Position numbers and translations under genes: made by a program
In this document: one piece after another, positions 45,719-59,079 of the stretch
Position numbering within the stretch: the stretch's first letter is position 1
How the letters are laid out: each line of letters begins with the position of its first letter
From: Dicaeum eximium
Taxonomy: Eukaryota; Chordata; Aves; Passeriformes; Dicaeidae
DNA: 64,000 bases
Reading direction: 5' to 3'
NCBI GenBank assembly: GCA_013396995.1
Contig: VWZP01004610.1
Location: forward strand, 231,794-295,793
The notes under the pieces: generated by a model
Database searches by the model: none
Told to the model about the DNA's origin: nothing
Seen by the model: only the letters and a program-made list of their open reading frames with translations

Positions 45719-48700
45719 CTCTGTGAGTATTTTTACCCAGGTGGAGGAAGCGTTGCACACACCTTGATGGCCTTGGCAATGAGGAGGTGGTGGAAGCAGC
45801 CCCTTCGGATCCTGCACAGTGACATTTCCAGAGCAGCCTTGCACTGCAAACTCCCGGCTCTGTCCGAAGCAAGTTCCTGCACGCTGGCATCCTTTGCATG
45901 CATCAGGATAAATCTGCCTTGCCCAGGAAAGCTTTGACAACAAGAGCACTGCAGCTCCTAGTGCAAGGCAATGCTCAGATGAAAGCTGCTGGGAGAAGAT
46001 GTAGGAAGAGCAGTGAGCAAAGCGGGGAAATAAAAGGAGAGCTGAGCTGGGAGCACACACAGAGCTGCAGCCCCAGCTCGGGGGCCTCACATCTGTGCCT
46101 GCCCAGCACGGGGGGTTGGAGGGGGGCAATGGCTGGCAGAGCATCCAATCTGGCCAAATAAAAGGCTCCTGGAGGGAAGGATCAGGGCAGTGTTTCATCT
46201 CTTATCCAGGAGGTTTGCAGTGGAGGTTGGCAGACATGTTTGGTAGCTCTGAGAGGCACTGAAGCAGCAGTAGTGGTTGAGGCAGAGCTGAGGAGCTGCA
46301 GGGAAGCGTTGTGGGCATGTGGCTGGTTTTGCCTTGCTGCTTCTCAGTGCTCCCTCCCCAAGCACGTCCCTTGTCTCCTTGAGCTGCTTAGTTTTGGTGG
46401 CATTCAGTGTTTCCAGGTTAGATACTGGAGCAAGAATCACTCCTGGAGATTGGCAGGCCTGGAGCTTCCCACATTTCCACATGTTCCAGAGCTGCAGGAG
46501 CCTGGACACAGCAGCACTCCTCAGCTGTTCAGTGGGTTACAGGAGGGAAGAGATTTCTCTTGGGAGGCAGATCCTCGGATCTGTGCTGAGGACCCAGAGC
46601 AGCTGTGCCGTGTCAGGTCATTGATCTTAACGCTGGTGAGTTGCCAGTGATGGCCCCTCTGCCAGTGATGGCCCCTCCAGCTCCTCACATCGTGTTCCTC
46701 TGCTTTAACCTTTGCCTGCCTGTCCCCAGCCCTTCCTTTGAGCAGCTCCTGGCCTCAGTCACAGCAGTTCCATCTGGCCTAAGAGCTCCGTGGATGAGAC
46801 ACAGCTCTGGCTCCAGGGGCGGCAGGGGAGTGTGTCCAGAGCAGGGTGTTGCTGGCCCCTGGGTTCATCCAGGGTCAGCTCTGAGAGGCAGAACCACACA
46901 CCCACTGAGCAGTTTACAGGAGTTTTTGGGCTCTCTTTGTAATAAAGACAGAGAAAGTCCATAAGCTTCACTTTGTATAAGGAATTACGGCCTGAAGCAG
47001 CTGGAATCAAATCACGGCACTATTGTGTGTGGGCTGTACCTTCACCTGTGCATGTACACAGTTGGTAGTGCATGGCTGTGGCCCCTGGGGATCTGTGCAT
47101 GTTTATTATTTTTTCCTGGATTATTTTTTGGTTTGGATACTCACGAAATGCCTGGGAATTATCCAAGTATAGTCACATCTTGTTACAAATTTGGATGATC
47201 TGTCTACTTTCTTCATTCCTCTTAATTCTTGATCTCCCTTGTTATTCTTCCCTTTACCAGGAATCCTGCAGGAGTAGGCAACCCAATCCTACCCTGGCAC
47301 AAGAAGACCCAATCCTGATCTCATTCACTCTCCTAAAACCCAAACATTAAATCTACTGGATTTAGCATATTGACATTGATTTCCCAGCTCTGCTGGTGCT
47401 TTCTGGATTCCCATCTGCTTGAAACTGGATGAAGAACTATTAATTCAGGAAACAGCAATTTGGGCTCGATGGGGATGTACTGACCTTAAGCCTTCATTAA
47501 TACAATTAGTGCCCTTGGTTTGAGGAGGGCTCTCTCCACTTGGACTGTGTGACATGAAAGCTCTGAGTCTCTCTGACCTGAGGTAGAGCAGCGGGCACAG
47601 GGGCGTGGGAGATGCTCTGCGCTGTCAAAAATTTGTTTTTTCCAGAAGCTGAGTCTCTCTTGGTTTGAGTTTCCCATTCAGTTGGGCTTTGGAGACCAGC
47701 CTTGGTTTAGCATTTCTGTTCCCCACTGTTTATGTCTTTTTTGGGTCCTTGAATTATGTAAGAGGGAAGCGAGTCACTGCAGAAACATCAGCCTGTGAAG
47801 GAAAGTTTCTGTAGCTTTTAGCACAAGGCACAAATGTTTTCCCCCAGAGTTTGGAGGGTATTTTGAGGAGGGATTTGAGCTTGATGGAGATGCCAGAGAA
47901 GGTTTGAAAGTATAGAAAATGTTTTCATCTTCCCTTAGGTGCAAAAATGACTATTTATTCAAGATGAGAAAAACTCCTGCGGGTGGATTGCTAGAAAATG
48001 ATGTGAAGGGCTGGAGAAACTTGGCAATGGGGATTTTTCTCAGCTTGATTTCTTTAATGGCTTGGTGAGATTAAATTTTCTTAATGTGGAGACTCCTGGA
48101 GAAGCTGAGCTTGCCCACATAACTTGCTCTGGTGAACCTGAACGTCCCTTTCTTTTCCTTAAAATCCAGAGGTATGTGGGTTGGTTCTCATTACACAGAT
48201 GTGCTGAGCTGTGGCAGTGGCTGGTACTGCGGTGTGAGAGAGGAGGATCTGCCGAGTGGGAGGTAGTCTTGGAGTAGGAGGAGGTGTTTGGAGGTGGGAT
48301 TATATGGGAAGCCACCACACCTTCTGCAGAGACGTGTTCAGGGCTGGTTCCCTGTTCCTCCTTTAGGATTTGACACAAGCCATGTGCATCCTTCTGCAGA
48401 GAAAGAAAGGGAAAAGGGTTGAAAATGTCATATCTGGCTCCTCCTTCCCAGTGAAGTGTTTGTAGGTGCAGGGAGAAGGTGGTTGCCCTCAGCAGGGTGG
48501 GCTCTGCCTGGGGTCTCTTCTATTTCACATGATGGAAAAGCCAAAATTCTTTCTCTTCCAGTGAGTGGAAGAGAGGGGAATCTGCCTTGACCTGCTGGTG
48601 AGCACCTGGTCTTGCATTCCTCAGGATCTGGCTCAGCAAAGTGCAGGCAAATCCCTGCTTTATTTCAGGTTTTGTTGGCTGGAGGAAGCTGGGATCTTGT

Positions 48701-49727
48701 TCTGCTTCTGCAATACCTTCCTTATTACAGTGCTGAGATTTGGGTCCAGTTTTACCCAGATAGTGGAAGTGGAGTAATTCTCCTGCAGAGGAAGATGTGG
48801 AATATTCCCAGGGTTCCAGATAAGCAGCCAGCAGGTCTGAGGTCCCTGGCAGCACAGGGCAGCAGTGTGAGGCTCCCAGGGAGAGCAGTGCCTGCTGCAG
48901 CTTCCAGCCCGTGCCCAGGACAAAGCCTGGCCTCCAGCAGGGGATCAAAGGCTGACAGGGAGCTGACAGTGTGACATGGCCCAGAAAAAACAAGGTGTAA
49001 TTCAAGGATGGATTAGAAAATGGATTTCCAGGAGAGATGAATGCCCTATCCCAGCAGTGGTGCAGCCTCACTCGGACTGGGGCAGACTGATGGCCAGCAT
49101 TCCACAGGAGTGTGCTGGAGCTGGAACAGGGACAAGGACAGGGGAATGAAGGATGTGTCTGTGAAGGTGAGCACAGAGAGCCTTGGCTGGTCTGGCAGGG
49201 TTCTGGTGGAGCAGGAGTTGCTCTGTGAATGCTCTGAGGACAGAGCTGCTGAGCAGAACTGCTTCAGGGGAAAGAACCAGCAAGTGTAGGATGATCCCAG
49301 CAAAATCCAGGCTCTCAGGAGGAGTGTCTGATCACCAGGCAGGACTGTGATGATGGAGAAACCTTCCTTGGGATGTCACAGGGCTGCAAATCCAGAAGGA
49401 CAGAGGCTTGGGAGTGGAGATCCCTCCAGGCAGGGTGTGTTTGGGAGTCCTCCAGAGCAGCCTGCTCACTGCCATGGCTCACCCTGCTGCTGACAGCAGT
49501 TTGTGCCACAGGTTTTAAGCTGGACAAGGTTTATTGATAATTATTGATAGTTATTTGCAGTGAGTGCCTGGGGCTGGGCACATGCCTGAGCTTTTTTCAT
49601 ACACTCTCAGCTTAACCTGTTCTGCTTCACTTTGATTCCTGCCAGGATCCTGAATTGTATTTGTTAAAATATCAGGAAAATGGAGCCTGTGCTCAGACTG
49701 ACCCTCACAGTAACTGGTCCTGATGTC
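45719..49727. other. Non-coding stretch, no gene recognised
   Basis: No gene was recognised. A two-copy 18-bp tandem repeat is listed separately. A 183-codon minus-strand frame (48520-49071) has no recognisable domain and is treated as chance. Confidence 0.5.
46643..46678 (+). repeat. 18-bp tandem duplication, two copies
   Basis: GCCAGTGATGGCCCCTCT is followed directly by the same 18 bases with one terminal change (T to C). This looks like a recent minor duplication. The unit length is a multiple of three, but no coding frame is supported. Confidence 0.9.
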
Positions 49728-50002
49728 ACAGAATCCCAGAAGGATTTGGATTGGAAGGGACCTCAAAGCCCACCCAGTGCCACCCCTGCCATGGCAAGGA
49801 CACCTCCCACTGTCCCAGGCTGCTCCAAGCCTCAATGTCCAACCTGGCCTTGGGCACTGCCAGGGATCCAGGGGCAGCCACAGCTGCTCTGGGCACCCTG
49901 TGCCTCACCACCCTCACAGAGAAGAATTTCTTCTCAATATTCCCTTTAAATCCACATTCCTTCAGCTTAAAGCCATTCCCCCTTGTCCCATCACCCCAGA
50001 TC
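49728..50002 (-). mobile_element. CR1 LINE 3' fragment, antisense
   Basis: The stretch begins TCACAGAATCCCAGAAGGAT, then GGATTGGAAGGGACCTCAAAG, CCCACCCAGTGCCACCCCTG, CCATGGCAAGGACACCTCCC, CTGTCCCAGGCTGCTCCAAG and GCCTTGGGCACTGCCAGGGA. It ends with CCTTTAAATCCACATTCC, CTTAAAGCCATTCCCCCTTG and TCCCATCACCCCAGATCC. This is the best-preserved CR1 in the window and a 5'-truncated antisense copy. Short frames crossing it (49680-50233) are repeat-derived. Confidence 0.96.
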
Positions 50003-53000
50003 CTTGCGATATCCAGGTTTTTCGGAGTTTTTCCAAGTTACACTGTGCAGAGAGACGTCAAAGCCTCCATCAGAGGCCCAATCTGGCTGCAGCATGTCCC
50101 CAGCTCTGACGCCTGTTGTTGCGCCTGGTGCGGGGCTCTTGCCCACGTTCACTTCCAACATGGTGAATTCAGTGGTGCTAACGAGTGTTGCTGGGTTCCC
50201 ATGGCAACCCTTGCGCTAATTAACGCACAGTAGCCAGGGAAAAAAATCTGTCCTTACTGATGAATTAATTTGACAGGATTGATATGGGAGGAAGAGTTGG
50301 GAATGGCCACTCCAAAGGTGTGTGCGGGGATGGGAGCTCGCACTGCTTCAGATAACACACACCTATGGTACTCTGACCCTGCAGCTTTCAAACTGAAACC
50401 TTGCTCACCATTTGGAAAGGGTTTGTGTTTTGGAAGGAATAAAATTATCCTGACAAATGTCTATGAGCATAACTCAAGCAGTTACGCTTTTTTGTTCTTT
50501 TTTTTTTTTCCTTCTTGTTATGACATTTTAACTCGGGTTTTTTTGGTGTTTAAAAGATTAAATAAAGCCCGAGTCAATTTTAGAAGTTAAATGCCTGAAA
50601 GAATCAGAAAATGCACATCTAAAGACTACATTGTTTTATGTCAGGAAAAATCCTCAAGTTCCAGCCCCCTCTCCTGGCTCTCGCTGCAGTTCCCCTGGTA
50701 GCTGTAGCTGCTAGAGAGGGGCCCAGACGGAAACGATGGATCCAGCCTGCTCTTCTGAAATGCAAAGGAAATTGCCCCTTCCCAGTGTGGTCCTGGTGGT
50801 GGAGTGGTGGCCTCGGAGGTAAATCAGGAGTGGGAAAAGCAGCCCCTGTGAGCTGGAGATGAGTCATGGAGTGCATTCCCATCAGCGGTGACAATTAAAC
50901 TCCTTCAGCACTTCATGCACAAAGCACTGGGTTAAGTCACGGTGTCCTGGCAAAATTCTTCCTTGGATAATTGTCCTCAGACTTGCTGAATGCTCCCCTC
51001 CCGCAGTTTTAATTAGCTGGAGCTGTGGCTCACCAGCTCCTGCGTGGTATGGCCACGACCTTGCCAACTTTGGTGGGGGCTTGTGATCCCACAGCTGCCT
51101 GCCTCGGTCCTGTTGTGCCTGCAGCAATTACCTGCAGCCAAAAGGAGCCTTAGGAAATAATGATACTACTTTAGGGCTCTCTAATGAGGTTTCCAAACTC
51201 TCTGCTGGGTTCAGCACTGAGAGCTCCTGGAGTCTCAGCTGTTGGCACCTGGGGGGTTCAGACATTTGCAGGAGGGGAACCGAGGGGTTTTCCCTGGGGC
51301 TGTGGCTTCAGGACAGAGTGGTTGTTACGCTGGGGCTACTGCAGGAGAATTTGGGATGTCATCAGCAGGAGCAGCTTTGGTTTTGGCTGATTGGTGATGG
51401 ATTTGGCTGCTCTGGTGCATGTCCCTGGCTGGAGAGCAGGGACTGAGTGGGAACAGTGGTCTTTCCCCACATTTGCAGCAGGACAAACAGGATAAGGACT
51501 GAAGGAGATTCACCCATGAGACTTCAGCCTCTCCTGATCTCTGGGCACTGCAAGGTTGTGCCTTTCCTTGTGACAGATCTGTGCTCTCCTGGGAAGTCTG
51601 TCCTTAGGTACCTGTGCCAGGTGACAGCGTGCACGATCCCTTTTGCTAGCCACAGGTTCCTCCAGCCTGTGCACACCTGAGACAGCAGGTTTGGATGGAC
51701 ACAGGAGCTCCTGGAAAATGCATTCCCAGTGTCCAGAGCTCACAGAAAAGTAGGTGCATTTGTTTCCTCTTTCCATGGTTGCCCCTGTGAAACAGGAATG
51801 CTGCATCCTGGAAGGTCTTCCCTTTCCCGTGGATAGCTGCTGCTCTCTGAATACACCTGTGCCAAAGCCTGATACCAGCACTGAATCTGGATTTTAATTC
51901 CTCCAGCTCTAAGTGCAAAAAAATATTCCCAGTTCTTCCTCTGAGTGATCTCAGGGGCTTTGTCCAGTGCAACCGTGCTCCAAGCTGGCACTAGTGATAG
52001 TGCAGACACCGTTATTGCAATATTCTTAGTATTTATAGATATATTCTTACTTAATTAGGGCTATTTTGGGCACTAAGGTGCTTTGAAACATTGACAAATG
52101 TCCTCTGGATTTACCGGCTGGTGATTTGAGTTGTTAAAAGTTGTTTGAGGAACTGCATTTCCAAGGAGTGTAATAAATGACAGAGATGGGATTAATTTTG
52201 CCTTTTTAAGGAGAGAAAGAGGATATTTCCAAGTACTTAGATACCTTTTGGGACAAGTGAACTGCCAGAAGAGTGGAAAAGGTGAGGCTGAACACCCGAA
52301 CAGCCACAGGCTGTTGGCACAAAAGTGTGGAAGGATTCGAAGGAATTGCCCCAAGTTTTTGGCAGCACTGTGTTCCTTCCAGCAGGGAGGCTGGGGCTGC
52401 TGGGGGCAGGTGGATCCAAAGGTCTCATGGTTTGGAGAATTCTGGTTCCTGGTGCAGAGAGGGGCTCTCCCCTGGCTCTGCTCCTTTCAGCCTTCCTGGA
52501 CTGCCTTCGGAAAATTCCTTAATTTATTTTATATTTCTCACCTTGTTGATCCTCTGTTTGAAATCCTTTGTTGGTGTTTTCCTTTCAGATGGTTAAAATG
52601 GAGCCTTTCTCCATTTCAGACTCCCAGCTCTCCCCATTATACATAACTAATACCTCTCTGGAACTATTGAAGCTGTGTTAGCAGGCTCTGAAATGGGAGT
52701 TTAGCTGAGCTTTTAACGGGTTTAATCTTTTCCTGGGTATTAATCCTTCCAGAACCTCTGATAAAATTTGTTGCTTTTTCTCTGAATGCCTCCCACGCTG
52801 TCGATATCTGTCTGGAATGAGTTGCTTGGTGCAGAACAAGCCATGGAGGAGGGAATGTTAACAGCCTCCCATGGATCTTGCTCTCATTTCAGTGCATTTG
52901 TGACTCCTCTCTGACTCCCTGCCACCACTGCTCCTGTGATTCCTTGCCCTGGGAGCATCTCTCCCATTGAATATGGGGTTGGAATGAGTTTGCTTCCTGT

Positions 53001-55379
53001 TTATCAGATGTTTCTCAGTTCTCAGATGCATTCCCAAGGTTTGCATATTTGATATCAGCAGAGAATGTCAGGGAAGGGTGTCACCTCTTCCACATTGCAG
53101 TGGAGATGGAAAGGTATCAAAGACCGCAACAAATGTTGGCTTTGGTTTTTTGCACTTGTTTTTAATTGCTTTATGCTGCATCACAGGATCCTAAACCTGT
53201 GTGACAGCAGACTCAGGCTGTGATCCAGGTTATCAAAGACTGCAGCTGAACTGGAGGGGAAATTATCCTTTTTTCCATCGTACTGGTGTGGAAACAATTC
53301 CATCTCCTGTGGGGTAACAGCAGGCTTGGGGCAGCCCCTCCCACCTGTGTCAGCTCTGGGAAACAGGATCTGAGCCAGGAAACCCACCCAGCAAGCATAA
53401 ACCCAAGGAAAAACCTCTCCATGCTTTTGAGATGTCCAGGTTCTCCCTGACTCCAGCTATTACAGATGAAGTAGGAAGGAGAAGTGTTTCTTTCCATCAT
53501 GCCTGACCATGGAGGCACTTGCCCAGTTGCTCATCCCACCCCTTGGCCACTATTGGTCTATTGCCACTGGCCACATTTCTCCCATGCCAGCTCTTTTCCA
53601 TGGTTCTTCCTTTTGGATACACACCCTGCCTGCCCCAGCTGGGCAGTTCCAGGAAGGCAGCTCCTTTCTGAGCAACGCTGACCATAAAAATGGTTGTGCA
53701 AATTTGTGAGAGTAGGATAATTTATCGTTTCCATGGCAGTGCTGGAGGAGAGAAGAGCATTGAGGAGTGAGGTACAGAATAGCAACACAAACCTGGGAGA
53801 TCACATTCCATCTTCCCTGTTTCTTTTCTTCTGAGTGGGTCATAAAACAAAAGCAAATGAGGCAATTGGAACAACTCCCTGTCCATTTTCCTGGAGCTTG
53901 TTTAAATGAGGATTTACTTCCACTAAAAGTTGAAGTACTTCAACAACTCCTTAGAGCCACTTAATTTTTCCAGGTGGAGTAAATATCTAGGCCAGTAGTT
54001 CCTTACAGATGTCTTCAGGAGGGTACTTAGCAAGCACTTTCCTGAAGAGAACATCTTGGACACCTTCAAAGAGCAGAATCACTTCTTAGTGATGGTACAT
54101 TTGATAGTGGGGCGGGACTTGGCATAGCCTTGGGAATTTTTGGAAATTGCTCCAGTGATAGAAAGAGGAATGAAAGGGCTGCAGAGCAGTGAGGGTGCAT
54201 GGTCTGATTTTCAGCTATTAGTCAAAATAACTCTAGCTAAAGTTCTGTTTCAAAGATCTGGGCATATTTCACTATCAGTCAGTGTAATCTCCTGTGGTAC
54301 TGCATTGCAAAATCCCTGTGAATTCCCTGGGTGGATCCCTTTGCCATGCTTGTTCCATCCAGAGTGTGGTTGGTATGACCTGCCCACCACATGGAACATC
54401 TGAGGGAAGCTCACACACTCAACTTCTGCTTTTAGCTGAAAAAAAAAAAAAAATCACTGAGAAGAGCTGGAGATTTCCCATTAGGTCAGAATCTCCCACC
54501 ATTGTTGTTTAATCTCTTTTCTGGATATTCCTGTCCTAGAAGTACCAGTCCTTTAAGGCATCCTTTCCATGTTCTGCATTGGGAAAACCTATGTCTGAAA
54601 GGAATAATAATTATATATTGGATCTAATTGAATGTAGACTGCTTGCCAGACAAGTAATATATGGAATAGTTGAGGCTGAGCCTGAGTGGATCCTTGGATG
54701 GGAATTCCTTGGACTCAACAGCTCCATTTGGGCATGTTTCAATCCAGACCCAAGCTCTGTGTGCTCTCAAATCTCTCTGTACCTGTGTGTGCCAACCTGC
54801 TGGGCTGCCATTCATGCTTTACTCCAGTTTTGCTCTAAAAATGGAAAGCAGCATTGGAATTGTCCATCAGCCACCAGGGTTGTGTGTTCCTGGAAGGAAG
54901 AATCCGAGGTGTTTGATGAACGTGGGCTCCCAGGTGTTCCCATGGACTTTGGTGTCACTCCTCACTAAGGACAAAGCCTCACACAAGGCTGGCTGTGCTC
55001 AGTCGGGTGCAGGAGGATTACAGGGAAATCCCAGGCTCTCCCAGTCCTGTCCAAGCAGGGAACAGCAAGAACCTCTTGCAATTTGGGCTGTCCAGGGTGC
55101 CACAGATGCCACATCAGATGCCCTCTGCTGCAGCCGAGGAATGCATCACCTCCACCCAAGAGCTGCCACTGCCCATCCAGTGCTGCTCCTGGAGGCACCT
55201 TTCCACCTGAGGCCAAGTCGAGGTGCTTTGGAGGTCTGACTGAGAAGGAAGTGGTTGCTTTTCTTCAGAGTAGGAGCTCAGCTGTCCGTGAGGCTCATGG
55301 ATCATTTCTGAACTGAAGCCAGAGCAGGACTTGCATTTAACCTGCTCATTCCTGGTACTCTGTGGGGTGGTGGCATCCA
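50003..55379. other. Non-coding stretch, no gene recognised
   Basis: No recognisable exons were found. An X-box-like site at 50195 is listed separately. A poly-A run lies at 54439-54453, and ordinary intronic-type sequence fills the rest. Confidence 0.5.
50195..50208. promoter_or_regulatory. Near-palindromic RFX X-box
   Basis: GTTCCCATGGCAAC matches the palindromic X-box GTTRCCATGGYAAC at every position except one (C for R). RFX factors bind such sites in cilia-related and immune genes and in some neural genes. A further GTTGC half-site lies just upstream (50187-50191). A homeodomain-type GCTAATTAACGC follows at 50215-50226, so the word lies in a motif-rich spot of about 50 bases with retained CpGs. 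The binding is inferred from sequence alone. Confidence 0.4.
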
Positions 55380-55452
55380 GTCAGAGGTTGGATTTGGTGA
55401 CCTTGGAGTTGTTTTCCAGCCTTAATGATTTGGTAACTCTGGGACTGTGAAT
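55380..55452 (+). mobile_element. CR1 LINE 3' end, sense (diverged)
   Basis: AGAGGTTGGATTTGGTGACC, TTGGAGTTGTTTTCCAGCC and TTAATGATTTGGTAACTCTG follow the CR1 3'-end wording of GAGGTTGGACTTGATGACC, TTGGAGGTCTTTTCCAACC and TTAATGATTCTGTGATTCTG, with several substitutions. It is an older, short remnant. Confidence 0.75.
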
Positions 55453-56039
55453 GCTCCTGGGTCAAAGGCTATCCAGCTGCTGTGAGTGACCAATTTACTG
55501 CCAGCGGTTATACCAAACATGCAGGGAGGAGAGTGCCCAGTCCAGGCAGGAGCTCTGCACAGGGAGCCAGGGAGGATGAACAGAGCCCTGCTGTTCTCAT
55601 GGAAACCATTGCAGAGTTCTGTGGATCAGGCAGTGGGACAGGCCAGGGAAAGGACAGATCTTCCATATCAGCACAGCCATGGATTAGCTTCACATGGGCT
55701 CTGCTGCTGCCAGTTCTCCTGGGGTGAATCATGTCCCAAAGGAGCTGCTTTCCACCCAGAGGCTGCTAGGGATTTTATACACACTCCATTTGCCTTTCCA
55801 CTCAGCTTGGACAGTTGAGGCTTTTTTCAGGTTCGGGGTTTTTTTAAGCTTAGGTGTTTTGAAAGTAACATTTTGGTTCACCTTTGGAGTTGCCATTTGA
55901 CTTCTCTGTAGCACGTAGTGATTAGTGATTAATTGCACAGGACATGTTGTGACTCCAGCCCGTGTCCTGGGGTGCTTGTCGCAGCAATGATGCACTGGGT
56001 GATTACTCACTCCCCTTAACCTGACAGCTGTATTTCTTC

Positions 56040-56240
56040 CCCTGACTGCTTAATGACCTTGGCCAGGTACGTGCCTTGTGTTTTATTGGAGGGCGTTGGG
56101 GATGTGCAAATTCTTCTTTCCCTTGCGTGACCTTCATCCTGCCTCGGTAAGAGAAGGGAATTGTTTCATGAACAGATGGAGCGTTATTTCTAGAGGAAGG
56201 TGGATAACACGGGAAATTATTCATTCAGAACCCGTTTAGA
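56040..56240. promoter_or_regulatory. Candidate conserved non-coding element
   Basis: The block includes nuclear-receptor half-site-like words (AATGACCTTGGCCAGG, GCGTGACCTTCATCC). It also holds an octamer-like ATGTGCAAATTC, and it keeps CpGs at an unusual density for the local sequence (GTACGTGCC, GGGCGTTGG, TTGCGTGACC, CCTCGGTAAG, GGAGCGTTATT, CACGGGAAATT). CpG retention outside a promoter can mark constraint. No transcript or frame is supported. Confidence 0.27.
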
Positions 56241-59079
56241 CAACTCAGATGTTTGCCCTGAGAGAGTGTTGCAAATCCTAGTGCAAATATCCGCTCTCAC
56301 AAACTATCCAACAATCTTGAAAATTGCATGTGAGTGTGGAAGTCATCCAGTCCCAGAGCAGAACAGTGCCAGGAGACTTAACTGAGCCATTAAGGAAATT
56401 AGGAATAAACAGGATTTTAAGCAGTAGTTACAGAAGAGATATTTTGTAAGCCATGTGTAGGCAAGTTAGACCAGAAAAGGTTGTCAAGTCATAGCAGGTA
56501 AAAAAGAATAGTGTGCAAACCAGTCTGGGGATGGATAATTCACTGCTAAAAGCAGCAAGGTTTGCTGCAAGTGGTGCTTGGCTCTTGTTACTCCTTAATG
56601 AATCGAATCTATTAGCCAGGGAAAACATCATGTTGTCTTGAAAAACAAATCATATTTGGATGCCTCTTTCTCTGCATTTGTACCCATTTTAACACGAGCA
56701 CACTAATTATGCTGTGGAGATGATTTTGTTATGGCAGAAATGGAGCTGAGTTTGCAGCTGTAACTGTGGAGCTCTGGAGTGCTGGAATAGGTACATAGGG
56801 AGAGATGCCTTTTAATTCCGTTGCCTTTCTCTTTAGTATTGGTATCCCTGTGCTTCATGTGCAGCTTCACTGAGTGTTTCTGCTCCCTTGGGTGCAGAGG
56901 CAAAGGCCCAGCTTCGGGGGCTCAGCAGCCTCCAGACACCCGTGGATGCCAGAGGAATGGTTTGAGGAATCATGTCCATGGCCCAGTTTCTACACAGATG
57001 GCAACGGGCTCACAAATTCCCAGGCTTCCTGACGATGTTTCCCGATGCACAGGGAGCTGCATGAGTCATATTGCTCCAGCTCTGGTCCTTTTGGATGGAA
57101 ATTATACTTTTAAATACATTCTGTGATTACATGCAGCGGTGATGGGCTCGTTTGGAGGAGCTGGAATTCGAGCCATTAAGTTGAGTGGCTGCCATTACGT
57201 CCGTGTTTGCCAACAGATAATACACAGACATACTTCATCTGTGGCAGCTTTGCCCTCTAGACTTTGACTAGAATTATCTTGGTACAGAGCTGATCTCTCC
57301 AGCACCATCCAGGTGCTCATTTCCTTGCACCAGGCAGCAAATGTGGCCTCATGACGAGGAGAGGTGGGACAGGGAAGGGACAGCACTTGCTCATGTCCTG
57401 TGCAGCGTGACCTGGAGAGAGGGGAAAGGGACAATTACACAATGGATGAGGTGACACTGACGTGACCTGGAGGAGTCCCTGCCCATCCCACCCCTCTGTC
57501 AGGGCTTTCAGGACTCCTGCCAGAGCTCTGAGCTCGCAGGGTGTGGGGCCGTGCCAGCACCTGTGGGGTTGGGAGATGAGAGCAGGCAGATGTGGATGCT
57601 CATGGCTGTTCTCACTGTGCATGGATTGCTGCTGGCTCCCTGAGCAGCCCAGCAGGCTGGGGGGAACTCCTGGGTCAGAATATGGTGATGGCCTGGAAAC
57701 ACACCTGGTATTACCTTTCCATGCTGTGGAAGTGACATCCAGGCTGTGGCCCAGCTGAGGTAGCAGGTTGTCACCATGGCTGCCTTGCATTACTCCTGTT
57801 GAAGGGGACATTGTGACTGTGGCAGTTGTCCATAAAAACTGAGAAGCCATCAGCCAGCAACGTCCATTCATTCCTAGGCTGAAGTGAGGAAAGCAGCTTA
57901 GAGGTGGAAGGCTGCATGTCCGTGTGCTGATCTGGCCAATCCCTCTAACAGGCTTACAGGATCCATGGCGATCTGTGGGCCAGTCCCGTGCCTCTAACGA
58001 GCATCCAGTCATTACCCTCCTGATGAGACAGCCTTTTAGCCAGCACTGTCCCCTCAGCTTTTAGGAGGGAAAAGTTATGGGAATAAGAACGTGATCAGAT
58101 CCCACCTGGAGCGTCGCTATTGGGAACCCAGGGACAAAGGTGGGGGTGTGACACAGCCCTGCAGGGCCAGCCCTGTGCTCTCCATTGCCCCAGGTGCTGC
58201 TTCCCAAACAAGCAGGAGGGCAGGGCTTGCTCTGGGGATGTTCAGTGCTTTCCATCTCTGTGAGTGAGGCAGGGCATGGGGCGGAATGTTCTGGGGCCAG
58301 TCCAGGACCTCGGAGAGCCAGAGGATGCCACAGGCTTTGGCTCAACAAGAGTCTTAAGGGGGGAAGCTGCTTTCCTCTTATCTCCTGGCTTTATCTCTTT
58401 GAAGTCCTGGCTGTTTGCCCTCTCAGGAGCTGGGGGATGGAAGGTGAGCTGTGGATGTGAGATGTGGTTGCTGTGAGGACCTGAGCTGTGCCCAGCTGGG
58501 TTTGCTGTGCTCTCGCTGCCAGCATGGGGGTGCTGGATGGCAGGGATTGCTCATCCCTGTGTTCCCTCAGGATGCCCATGGCTGCTTTTTGGTCCAGGTG
58601 CTGGAATCCTGGAAATCATGAGGAAGACTTGTGGTTTTGCTGGAATAATTCTCATGAATATCACCATTTTGGTGGGCAAAAAGCTTTGTCTGCCCATTTC
58701 TTATTCTGGGTGCTCATCCTGGTTTTTCCTTTTGCTACTGGAAGTGGAATCAGTGGGATTTTTCACTGGGTGGCTCTTGGTTTGCACAACAGCAACTGGA
58801 TGGACTCTCTTTCCCCTTGGCTTGGGAGAAAAGGCTTTCACTACTCCTGCAGTCACCCAAAGCCCAGGCTGGTTCCTGGGGCCAGGTGTTGCTTCTCCAG
58901 CCATTGCTTCTTTTGAGCTTTCTTTAATTAAATTTTCTGTGAGCTCAGGGTCTGTGAAACAGTTTGTAGATGTCATTCCCCTCCTCTGCCAACAAGCCCC
59001 TCCTGGACTGTGTTAGATGGGAGCTGCAGGGACTTACCCTGAGAAACCAGGAGATGAGAACAGCAAATAAGGAGCCCTG

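Noticed and set aside
45294..46198. Overlapping minus-strand frames of 201 and 254 codons near the second microsatellite
   Set aside because: The frames pass through the GGAT array. The remaining parts show no protein family resemblance and the two frames compete for the same DNA.
48520..49071. 183-codon minus-strand frame with a mildly hydrophobic segment
   Set aside because: It has no recognisable family, no signal-like N-terminus and no splice or promoter context.
57317..58012. 231-codon minus-strand frame
   Set aside because: It has Cys/Pro/Ser/His-rich random-looking content, no motif and several competing frames.
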